Below, piece after piece: positions 1 to 7,363 of a DNA stretch of 64,000 bases. Where the stretch lies: NCBI GenBank assembly GCA_009901575.1, contig WXYP01000001.1, positions 558,001 to 622,000 of the forward strand, written 5' to 3'. The DNA comes from Flavobacteriaceae bacterium R38 (lineage in GTDB: Bacteria; Bacteroidota; Bacteroidia; Flavobacteriales; Flavobacteriaceae). Positions within the stretch are counted from its first letter, which is position 1. The number at the start of each line of letters is the position of its first letter. The notes below the pieces were generated by a model. The model did no database searches and was not told the DNA's origin. It saw only the letters and a list, made by a program, of their open reading frames with translations. Both the position numbers and the translations under genes were made by a program.

Positions 1-297
1 AAAATTAGAAGCATAGATAAAAGCCCCTTCATGTTTATTACAAAGTGCTATGGCATTGTCATAATTATCTAGCCAACCTGTAGTTCCCGAAATTACCGGG
101 ACATTATTTTCAATGCAAAGTTTTATATTGTTAAAAGCTGCAGTAGGGAGACTGAAATCTATGGCCACATCTGCTATCTTGATATCAAAATCGGTATTTT
201 CCTTATCTATTTTGAGTACAATTTCATGCCCTTTTGCAACAGCAATTTGTTCAATTGCTTTTCCCATTTTTCCGTACCCTAAAAGTGCTATTTTCAT
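1..297 (-). CDS. dapB: 4-hydroxy-tetrahydrodipicolinate reductase, N-terminal part (runs off window)
   Basis: Only the first 99 residues are inside the window; the rest lies beyond base 1. The ATG is at 297. The protein opens with a Rossmann nucleotide-binding loop, GYGKMG at residues 7-12, and has VISGTTGW at about 68-75, the DapB signature that contacts NAD(P)H. DapB reduces hydroxy-tetrahydrodipicolinate in the cytoplasmic lysine/diaminopimelate pathway. It lies downstream of parA-parB-DUF5683, the usual flavobacterial order, which supports the call. The 227-base gap before it contains two copies of a 14-bp direct repeat (298-311 and 436-449), so it may have its own promoter. Confidence 0.93.
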   Translation of the reverse strand, partial: MKIALLGYGKMGKAIEQIAVAKGHEIVLKIDKENTDFDIKIADVAIDFSLPTAAFNNIKLCIENNVPVISGTTGWLDNYDNAIALCNKHEGAFIYASNF

Positions 298-524
298 ACG
301 TTTAAATTTTAGTAATTGGCTGAATAAAATAATTATAAAATTAAGGACGTATGCAATCGCTACGCTCTCACATTAATAATTTTAAACATTACCTTTTGTA
401 AATATATTTTTAAAATTTGTTAATATTCGTTTCAAACGTTTAAATTTTATGATTAATTAAATAAGTGAATTAATTATGAAAAATTCAGGTCAAAAGTAAG
501 AAATTATAAAGGTCAAAACTCATT

Positions 525-1124
525 TTAAAACCTAAAAGTAAGTGAGTAGCCGATATTAATCTTGTAGTCTATTTCATTTTGATAAATAAAAGGCTGGAAA
601 GTAAGATCGTTACTAATGTTAAATTGTTTGAGATGAGCATCGACATTTGCATCTACGATATTTAAAACATATAGGCCAATAGTGACTATTAATGCCAATT
701 CTCTATTCTCGTTAAAATTCTCTTGTGCATCCTGTAATGCCTGATCACTTATATCCGGATTTCCGGGTTGGATACCGTCTCCGTTAATATCGAAGAATTC
801 ATCGTCTTCAAAACCAGCTAAACGCCTTCTGAAGGCATCTCTGAACCTGTTGTATTCATTAGTGTTTTGAATGTAAAGTCCTATTCCAACACCTAAAGCT
901 CCATAGACAATAGGAACCTTCCAGTATCTTTTATTGTATATCTGTCCTAAGCCAGGTAAAACAGCAGAGTAGAAGGCTGCTTTACTGGGAGATAACGGAT
1001 TATAAATACTTTTTTTAAGTCCGATACTATCATTAATAATAATAGTATCTCTTTCTTTTTTTTGAGCAATTGTATAAAAAGAAGAAAAAATAAACACCCA
1101 TATAAGGAGTAATCTGCCAGTCAC
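525..1124 (-). CDS. DUF5683-family membrane protein
   Basis: 199 residues. A signal peptide or first helix (about 1-20) is followed by a short charged stretch and the segment LSPSKAAFYSAVLPGLGQIY (about 45-64), typical of DUF5683, where a Pro-Gly-Leu-Gly-Gln motif precedes membrane helices. A C-terminal part rich in beta-strand ends in Phe. The start is GTG; its G is the last base of the parB stop (TAG/GTG sharing one base), which implies translational coupling to parB. The function is unknown. Its fixed place after parB in flavobacteria suggests a housekeeping envelope role, but that is inference. Confidence 0.85.
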   Translation of the reverse strand: MTGRLLLIWVFIFSSFYTIAQKKERDTIIINDSIGLKKSIYNPLSPSKAAFYSAVLPGLGQIYNKRYWKVPIVYGALGVGIGLYIQNTNEYNRFRDAFRRRLAGFEDDEFFDINGDGIQPGNPDISDQALQDAQENFNENRELALIVTIGLYVLNIVDANVDAHLKQFNISNDLTFQPFIYQNEIDYKINIGYSLTFRF

Positions 1125-2029
1125 TATTTTAAAAGTTTTTTTATGCGAATAAAATCTTCTTTAGAATGGAAAGGGATCGTTAATTTTCCTTTCCCATTTT
1201 TGGAAACTTTAATTTCTACTTTCGTAGAAAAATAGTCGGTAATTCCGCTTAAACTTTCTTCAACATAATCAGGTAACTTTTCCGATTTGGCTTTTACTGA
1301 TTTAGAAGTGTTTTTTTGAGTTTTTCCCTGGTGCTCTCTAACAAGTGTTTCAGTATCTCTTACAGATAACCCTTCCGAAATTATTTTTTCGTAAATATCG
1401 AGCTGAGAAGACCTGTCATCAATATTAATTAAAGCTCTACCGTGACCCATGCTAACAAAACCATCTCTCATTCCGGTTTGAATAATAGGGTCTAGTTTTA
1501 AAAGTCTTAAATAGTTGGCAATTGTCGATCGTTTTTTTCCAACACGATCACTCAATTGTTCCTGGGTCAATTGAATTTCATCGATTAAACGCTGATAAGA
1601 TAATGCAATTTCAACAGGGTCTAAATCCTGACGTTGAATATTTTCAACTAATGCCATTTCTAAAGATTCCTGGTCATTAGCAATTCTGATGTAAGCAGGG
1701 ATGGTTTCCAAACCAACTAATTTGGAAGCCCTGTATCTACGTTCTCCCGAAACTAACTGATATTTGTCAAATTCTATCTTTCTAACCGTAATGGGTTGGA
1801 TAACTCCTAATTCTTTGATAGAACTGGCTAATTCTTTAAGTGTCTCTTCATTGAAATTGGTTCTTGGCTGAAAAGGATTTACTTCGATAGATGCAACTTC
1901 CAACTCAACAATATTACCAACAACCTTATCTGCATTTTTATCATCAACCGATTTAATATCGTTTTCCGGGTCTTTAAGTAGTGCAGACAACCCTCTTCCT
2001 AAAGCTTGCTTCTTTGTCGCTTTTGCCAT
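1124..2029 (-). CDS. parB: ParB/Spo0J chromosome-partitioning protein
   Basis: 301 residues, normal for chromosomal ParB. The N-terminal ParB/sulfiredoxin-type domain contains NPFQPR (about 52-57) and GERRYRA (about 94-100), the CTP-binding motif of ParB clamps. VENIQRQDLDPVE follows near residue 128. A helix-turn-helix around LTQEQLSDRVGKKRST reads parS. The last 60 residues are a basic linker and dimerisation domain. It begins one base after parA ends and overlaps the next gene by one base, so parA-parB-DUF5683 is probably one operon. ParB loads at parS near the origin and works with ParA in segregation. I saw no parS-like 16-mer in this window by eye. Confidence 0.97.
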   Translation of the reverse strand: MAKATKKQALGRGLSALLKDPENDIKSVDDKNADKVVGNIVELEVASIEVNPFQPRTNFNEETLKELASSIKELGVIQPITVRKIEFDKYQLVSGERRYRASKLVGLETIPAYIRIANDQESLEMALVENIQRQDLDPVEIALSYQRLIDEIQLTQEQLSDRVGKKRSTIANYLRLLKLDPIIQTGMRDGFVSMGHGRALINIDDRSSQLDIYEKIISEGLSVRDTETLVREHQGKTQKNTSKSVKAKSEKLPDYVEESLSGITDYFSTKVEIKVSKNGKGKLTIPFHSKEDFIRIKKLLK

Positions 2030-2803
2030 TTATGCAATTTCCTTATTTTTCTTAATTACCTCGTGTGCCAAATTTAAGTAATTTGTAGCACCTTTACTGG
2101 TAGCGTCATAATCGATAATAGTTTCACCAAAACTTGGAGCTTCGCTTAACCGGACATTTCGCTGAATAATAGTTTCAAAAACCATTTCGCTAAAATGCTT
2201 TTGTACTTCTTCGACTACCTGATTAGACAGGCGTAATCTCGAATCGTACATAGTAAGCAATAATCCTTCAATATCCAGATCTGAATTATGGATCTTTTGT
2301 ACGCTTTTTATCGTATTCAAAAGTTTTCCTAATCCTTCCAGTGCAAAATATTCACACTGAATAGGGATAATAACAGAATTCGCAGCTGTTAGTGCATTTA
2401 ATGTTAATAACCCAAGAGAAGGTGCGCAGTCTATCAAGATATAATCATAATCATCTTTTAGACTATTGAGCGCATTTTTAAGCATATACTCCCTGGAGTC
2501 TTTATCAACTAATTCAATTTCAATAGCTACCAGATCAATATGAGCCGGAATTAAGTCTACGTTTGGGGAATCTGTTTTAACAATAGTATCTTTTGCCGGA
2601 ATGGTATGTTCCAGAAGTTGATAACTACCAGATTCTACGGTTTCTATATCAATACCTAATCCAGAAGTTGCATTGGCTTGAGGGTCAGCATCAATAAGTA
2701 GTACTTTCTTTTCCAGGACTCCCAGAGAAGCAGCTAAGTTTACGGTTGTGGTTGTTTTTCCAACTCCGCCTTTTTGGTTTGCAATCGCAATTATCTTGCC
2801 CAT
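2030..2803 (-). CDS. parA: ParA/Soj chromosome-partitioning ATPase
   Basis: 257 residues from the ATG at 2803. An upstream in-frame ATG at 2836 would add 11 residues with no family counterpart, so I chose MGKIIAIANQKGG, the standard ParA start. The deviant Walker A KGGVGKTT is at residues 11-18; DADPQAN follows at about 40, and the Walker B-like DYILIDCAPSLG is near 115. It is a cytoplasmic, DNA-binding, dimerising ATPase that moves ParB-parS complexes. First gene of the parA-parB-DUF5683 operon. Confidence 0.97.
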   Translation of the reverse strand: MGKIIAIANQKGGVGKTTTTVNLAASLGVLEKKVLLIDADPQANATSGLGIDIETVESGSYQLLEHTIPAKDTIVKTDSPNVDLIPAHIDLVAIEIELVDKDSREYMLKNALNSLKDDYDYILIDCAPSLGLLTLNALTAANSVIIPIQCEYFALEGLGKLLNTIKSVQKIHNSDLDIEGLLLTMYDSRLRLSNQVVEEVQKHFSEMVFETIIQRNVRLSEAPSFGETIIDYDATSKGATNYLNLAHEVIKKNKEIA

Positions 2804-2923
2804 AAGTGCAATAGATTTAGAGGGATAAAAATACAATTATTTATGAGTTAAAAAAATGAAATTTATTAACACTTAGCCAAAGTGAAAAGCCATACTTTTT
2901 AACAATGTCTTTTTAATTGTGAT

Positions 2924-3805
2924 CTATTTTGATTTTTTTGCTCTGATCATTTGTTCTAACATATCCCACATTTGCTCCGGAATTTGATCTAATAAATTAA
3001 ACTGTCCGGCACCTTTTAGCCATTCTCCACCATCAATTGTGATTACCTCTCCATTAACATATGCAGAGAAATCAGAAATAAGATAGGCTGCCAGGTTAGC
3101 CAGTTCCTGATGATCTCCTACACGCTGAAGCGGAACTTTTTTTGACATATCGAATTTTTCTTTCAGATCTCCCGGAAGTAACCTGTCCCATGCTCCTTTT
3201 GTTGGGAAAGGCCCCGGAGCTATGGCATTAGAACGGATCCCGTATTTTGCCCATTCTACAGCCAGACTTCTGGTCATTGCCAATACCCCTGCTTTTGCAG
3301 TTGCAGATGGGACAACATAAGCAGAGCCCGTCCATGCATATGTAGTTACTATATTTAAGATAACCGATTGCTCTTGTTTTGTATCAATCCAATGCTTTCC
3401 AAAAGCTAAAGTACAGTTTTTGGTTCCTTTTAATACGATATCTATAATGGTATCAAACGCATTGGCAGAAAGGCGTTCTGTAGGAGATATAAAGTTACCA
3501 GCTGCATTGTTGAGTAAACCATCTACCTTCCCAAATTTATCCAGCGTGTTTTTTAGCATAGCCTCCACCTGGTCATAATGGCGTACATCGCATTGTAGGG
3601 GTAAGCATATACCTCCGGTTTCCGTTTCTAACTCTTTGGCTGTTCCTTGTAGCTTTTCAAGATTTCTCGAGGTGATGGCGACGTTGGCTCCTAATTCCAA
3701 GAAGTAACGCGTCATAGCCTTCCCCAGACCACTGCCACCTCCTGTTACCACAATTGTTTGTCCTTTTAGCGCATTATCCTGAAGCATTTTCCCTTTATAG
3801 TTCAT
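2924..3805 (-). CDS. SDR-family oxidoreductase, 2,4-dienoyl-CoA reductase-like
   Basis: 293 residues. TGGGSGLG at 21-28 is the SDR cofactor loop and NNAAGN near 99 is the NAG motif. Instead of the usual YxxxK it has VPSATAKAG, and the C-terminal half carries PGPFPTKGAWDRL and INGEVITIDGGEW-like elements. This pattern is that of mitochondrial-type 2,4-dienoyl-CoA reductases, which remove double bases of unsaturated acyl-CoAs (double bonds at C2 and C4) using NADPH before beta-oxidation. A second in-frame ATG at 3787 is possible; the longer form is kept because relatives often begin a few residues before the MLxDxALKG segment. The substrate is inferred from family resemblance only. Confidence 0.85.
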   Translation of the reverse strand: MNYKGKMLQDNALKGQTIVVTGGGSGLGKAMTRYFLELGANVAITSRNLEKLQGTAKELETETGGICLPLQCDVRHYDQVEAMLKNTLDKFGKVDGLLNNAAGNFISPTERLSANAFDTIIDIVLKGTKNCTLAFGKHWIDTKQEQSVILNIVTTYAWTGSAYVVPSATAKAGVLAMTRSLAVEWAKYGIRSNAIAPGPFPTKGAWDRLLPGDLKEKFDMSKKVPLQRVGDHQELANLAAYLISDFSAYVNGEVITIDGGEWLKGAGQFNLLDQIPEQMWDMLEQMIRAKKSK

Positions 3806-3841
3806 AGTAATATTTTTTAGCTAATAATTATTTAAATCAGT

Positions 3842-5308
3842 TTATGTTTTCGAAATATTCTTTTCTCCCGGCCTTACTATCAAAGTTGAGATGACCGCAA
3901 CTATTAATGCAACAAAGAAAGTAAGAATACGAGAGGTTATTTTTTCTTCCATTCCAGAGCTTATCCATATTATAGTAAACAACATTCCGGTAATAATTGT
4001 TAATAAAGCTGCTTTTCCATGAAAACGTTTCCAGAATAATGTTAACAATATGACTACAGAAAATGTCCCTCCAATACCTGCCCAGACATAAGATACCAAG
4101 GTGAAAATTAAATCTGAAGGCGAGATATAAGCTATAAAAAGTGCAATAACGGCCAATAATGCAGTAATAGCCCTGGATCTAAATAAATTCTTTTTAGAAT
4201 TGGTTTCTTTTTTTGATAATGGTTTGATCAGATTTTCAGAAAGTTCTGTTGCAGATAAGATTAATAATGAATCTGCTGTAGATATCATTGCTGCAATTGC
4301 GCCTGTAATCAGAATAGCGGCTATAAAAGGAGGAAATACTTCCAGAATTACAGCAGGCATGACAGATTCCCGATCTTCTAATCCGTTTGGGCCAAAGATA
4401 GCAATACCTATCCACCCAATACATAACGCGCCTATATAAGCAATAATAGTCCAAAGAACACCAATATTACGTGCCTGTTTAGCCTGTTTAGTACTTTTAA
4501 TAGCCATAAAACGCATACTCAATTGCGGTTGCCCACCTAGATATCCAAAAAACCAGGAGAAACCACTCATGATTACAATTCCTGCCCCAAAACCTTTTAA
4601 TCCGCTAGTTAACGAATTGTATTCCGGTCCGGCTTTTTGTAGTGCTCCTGAAATAGATTGAGCAAATAACTCAGGATGTTCAGAAAGGTAAATGAAACCC
4701 ATTATAGGTCCGACAATCAAAGCAATAATCATTACAATGGCTTGTATCACATCAGTATAAACAACGCTTCGAAATCCGCCATAAATGGTGTAAGGGACAA
4801 TTATCGCTGCAGTGATTAACATTCCAAGTTTAGGATCGATATCAAACATGGTATGTAGTGTTTTACCACCACCTAAGAATTGTGCACCGACATAAAAGAA
4901 AAAGAAAAATACAATGGTAAAACTTCCCACAATACGAATCCATTTTCCAACCTCACCATGTCTTTTAGATAAATATTCGGTGAATGTATTGATTTTATAT
5001 TTTTCGGCTTCATCGCGTAATCGCCATGCCAGCACGATCCATGCGAAAATAATACCAACAACACATCCTATTGCTGTCCAGATTTCTAATAGTCCGGTTG
5101 CATATGCGGCTCCTGGTAATCCTAATAAGGCCCAGGAAGATTCTCCCGTAGCTCTCTCAGACAATGCGGCAACCCAACCAGGTAAATTACGTCCGGCAAT
5201 GGCATAATCTTCACTGGATTTTACTTTTCTGCCCTGATACATGCCCCATAAAATTAAGAGTGACATATAGGCGATCATGACTATGAGAAGTTGTAGTTGA
5301 TTATCCAT
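3842..5308 (-). CDS. Sodium:solute symporter (SSS family, PutP-like)
   Basis: 488 residues with about 13 hydrophobic segments. The N-terminal SEDYAIAGRNLPGWVAALSE segment (about 32-51) and the following GESSWALLGLPG are the SSS-family signature, and GGFRSVVYTDVIQA (about 178-191) lies in the conserved central region. It is an inner-membrane Na+-coupled importer; PutP-type proline transport is the closest recognisable subgroup, but the substrate cannot be fixed from sequence alone. It lies 36 bases upstream of the SDR gene on the same strand, so the two could be co-transcribed. Confidence 0.9.
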   Translation of the reverse strand: MDNQLQLLIVMIAYMSLLILWGMYQGRKVKSSEDYAIAGRNLPGWVAALSERATGESSWALLGLPGAAYATGLLEIWTAIGCVVGIIFAWIVLAWRLRDEAEKYKINTFTEYLSKRHGEVGKWIRIVGSFTIVFFFFFYVGAQFLGGGKTLHTMFDIDPKLGMLITAAIIVPYTIYGGFRSVVYTDVIQAIVMIIALIVGPIMGFIYLSEHPELFAQSISGALQKAGPEYNSLTSGLKGFGAGIVIMSGFSWFFGYLGGQPQLSMRFMAIKSTKQAKQARNIGVLWTIIAYIGALCIGWIGIAIFGPNGLEDRESVMPAVILEVFPPFIAAILITGAIAAMISTADSLLILSATELSENLIKPLSKKETNSKKNLFRSRAITALLAVIALFIAYISPSDLIFTLVSYVWAGIGGTFSVVILLTLFWKRFHGKAALLTIITGMLFTIIWISSGMEEKITSRILTFFVALIVAVISTLIVRPGEKNISKT

Positions 5309-5430
5309 AAATGATATCTAATTTTTGAAGTTTTAAATATAGTGAAACTGAATTAACTTTTTTTCGAATAAAGTAATCTTGAAAACTGATTTTAAATTAA
5401 TAGTCGTTTATTTTTTATGTAGATATTATC

Positions 5431-5451
5431 TTAACCTTAATTTAAGGTTAA
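5431..5451. promoter_or_regulatory. Perfect 10-bp inverted repeat in a divergent intergenic region
   Basis: TTAACCTTAA and TTAAGGTTAA are exact reverse complements separated by one base. The dyad lies in the 213-base gap between the symporter gene (minus, starts 5308) and a barrel gene (plus, starts 5522). Its position suggests an operator for a dimeric regulator. There is no following T-run in either direction to suggest a terminator. Function is inferred. Confidence 0.4.
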
Positions 5452-5521
5452 ACGTTATGAATTATAAGATTTTGGAATAAAGATTGATTTGTTTTTTGCT
5501 AAATATATAAAACAAATCATT

Positions 5522-6208
5522 ATGAAAAACACATTATTATTAGTAGTAGTATTAGTAATTAATTTTAGCTTTGGACAGGAAGAGAAAAAAATAAATAATA
5601 TTGAAAAAAACACCTGGAATTTAACAGGAAGTACCGCTCTGAATTTTAATGATTCTAATAATGCTTTTGATAATTTTTTTGGAGAAAATGTAGAAAATGA
5701 CATAAAAAACTTTAGCATTGATTTCTCGCCTCAATTAGGATATGCAATTAATAATAACTTTATTGTTGGTTTAGGTATTGGTTATGGGTATTCTAAAAGC
5801 GAAACAGATACTGAGACAGAAGGAGGAGAAAGCTCTTTTTTTGAAGCAACATCCCAATCATTTAATGCTTTTCCTTTTATAAGAGCTTATAAGCCAATAG
5901 GAAATGTCTTTTCTTTTTTTCTCCAGGGTGAAGCGAGATATTCTAGAATATGGAATGATACTGAAACAAGTAATAGCGAGCCAAACTCGTCAAAGAGTAA
6001 TACCTTTTTTATAGGTGTTAGACCAGGATTTGCCATATTTGTTTCTAAAAACTTTGCTTTAGAAACAAACATAGGAGCATTAGGCTATAGCACAGGAGAT
6101 TCAGAAGGAAGTACTGATGATGTTGTAACCAATAAAACAGATTTTAACGATTTTAGATTCTCTTTAAATTCATCAGATTTACGTTTTGGGATATCCTATT
6201 ATTTTTAG
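5522..6208 (+). CDS. Outer-membrane beta-barrel protein
   Basis: 228 residues from the ATG at 5522, which gives a clean signal peptide (MKNTLLLVVVLVINFSFGQ). An in-frame ATG at 5489 would push that signal 11 residues inward and was not used. The mature part has alternating-residue beta strands (such as INNNFIVGLGIGYGY and FFIGVRPGFAIF) and ends in Phe (ISYYF), the usual C-terminal signature of small outer-membrane barrels. No catalytic motif is visible. It is transcribed away from the symporter gene and followed by a strong terminator, so it is probably monocistronic. Confidence 0.8.
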   Translation: MKNTLLLVVVLVINFSFGQEEKKINNIEKNTWNLTGSTALNFNDSNNAFDNFFGENVENDIKNFSIDFSPQLGYAINNNFIVGLGIGYGYSKSETDTETEGGESSFFEATSQSFNAFPFIRAYKPIGNVFSFFLQGEARYSRIWNDTETSNSEPNSSKSNTFFIGVRPGFAIFVSKNFALETNIGALGYSTGDSEGSTDDVVTNKTDFNDFRFSLNSSDLRFGISYYF

Positions 6209-6224
6209 GATAAGAACAAAAATT

Positions 6225-6263
6225 AAAAAAACAGCTATCAAATATATTATGATAGCTGTTTTA
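6225..6263. terminator. Bidirectional intrinsic terminator
   Basis: ACAGCTATCA (6231-6240) and TGATAGCTGT (6250-6259) form a 10-bp stem with a 9-base loop, flanked by an A-run and a T-run. It lies between convergent genes (barrel gene ending 6208, serine hydrolase ending 6274) and can serve both. Confidence 0.8.
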
Positions 6264-6273
6264 TGTTAATGAT

Positions 6274-7332
6274 TTAGTTTACTACGTCATACACCATATT
6301 AAATAAAGCATTCCTTAATGAAGGGTTTCTTTCATTAATCATGATGATTAACCCCCATTTTTTACTTCTGTTATATGCGATTACTGAAGATTGCCCCATA
6401 ATATCTCCTGTTTTTGCGTAAATAATTTGTTGTCCATCTCTAATGATATTTATTCCTAACCCCATTTCGATATTAGCATCTTTATAGTATGAGTTTTCAG
6501 CAATTGTTGAGGCTTTGCTTAAATGCCCTTTATCAGATGATAGTATAGCTTTTAGATAGCTGAGCATATCCGAACTACTGGATTTTATTAACCCGGCAGG
6601 AGCAGTAATATTCCAGTTTAATAATTCTTGTAAACCCCCTTCCTGATTATACCCTGCTGTAATATTATTTGTATTGAAATCTTTAGTAAATGTTCTTTGT
6701 AGTTGTAATGGTGCAATAAGTTTTCTGTTTAAAATAGTTTCGTAATCTTCTTTGTAAACTTGTTCTAAAATTTGCCCTAATAAAATAAAGCCCATAGTAG
6801 AATACCTGTATTTTCCGTAATCTGTTAATTCTTCACAATCATTTATCAGAGTGATAATTGTTTCTTTATGAACACTTTCGGCTGGCTGTTGAGGATTCTT
6901 AGCCATTAATTCGGGAAAGTTGATATCTGGAAGCCCGGATTGATGAGATGCCAAATCTGAAATTCTTATTTTGTTTTTAAGATTGTCCTGAAGGATATAC
7001 CCAGTTGGTAAATAGGAATCAATATAATTGTTGAGTTCTAACTTTTTATCAATAACAGCCTGCGCAAGTAAATTACCGGTAATAACTTTTGTAATGGATG
7101 CAATTTCAAAAACAGAATTTTTATTGATGTCTATATCGCTTTCCCTGTTTAGTTTTCCATATGACAGGTAATATTCTTTTCCTTTATGTATCAGGCCTAA
7201 ACTAATTGCTGTTTCCGGATATTCCTGGTGAATATGATTAAGAATAGAGTCTATTCTTGTTGATACATTTTGACCAAAAGAAAGTGTTTGAATTAAAAGT
7301 ACTGCGATTAAAATTTGAATATTATTTTTCAT
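6274..7332 (-). CDS. Beta-lactamase-fold serine hydrolase (penicillin-binding-protein-like), secreted
   Basis: 352 residues from the ATG at 7332; a longer in-frame start at 7416 would overlap the receptor gene and bury the signal peptide. Signal peptide at about 1-20. SITK at 79-82 is the active-site SxxK, and KTG near the C-terminus is the third motif. The second motif position reads Y-S-T (177-179) where Y-S-N or Y-x-N is usual. This fits the class C/AmpH/esterase group of serine hydrolases (PF00144), which act in the periplasm on D-amino-acid peptides or esters. It starts 31 bases after the TonB receptor gene, so the two are probably co-transcribed. Substrate unknown. Confidence 0.85.
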   Translation of the reverse strand: MKNNIQILIAVLLIQTLSFGQNVSTRIDSILNHIHQEYPETAISLGLIHKGKEYYLSYGKLNRESDIDINKNSVFEIASITKVITGNLLAQAVIDKKLELNNYIDSYLPTGYILQDNLKNKIRISDLASHQSGLPDINFPELMAKNPQQPAESVHKETIITLINDCEELTDYGKYRYSTMGFILLGQILEQVYKEDYETILNRKLIAPLQLQRTFTKDFNTNNITAGYNQEGGLQELLNWNITAPAGLIKSSSSDMLSYLKAILSSDKGHLSKASTIAENSYYKDANIEMGLGINIIRDGQQIIYAKTGDIMGQSSVIAYNRSKKWGLIIMINERNPSLRNALFNMVYDVVN

Positions 7333-7363
7333 TTTGTTTGATTTTAAAAATGGAATTGATTTG

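Noticed and set aside
113-376. Plus-strand 87-residue frame over dapB
   Set aside because: Runs across the dapB coding frame on the opposite strand and has no family features.
1124-2803. parS site near parA/parB
   Set aside because: No TGTTNCACGTGAAACA-like site seen by eye in the window.
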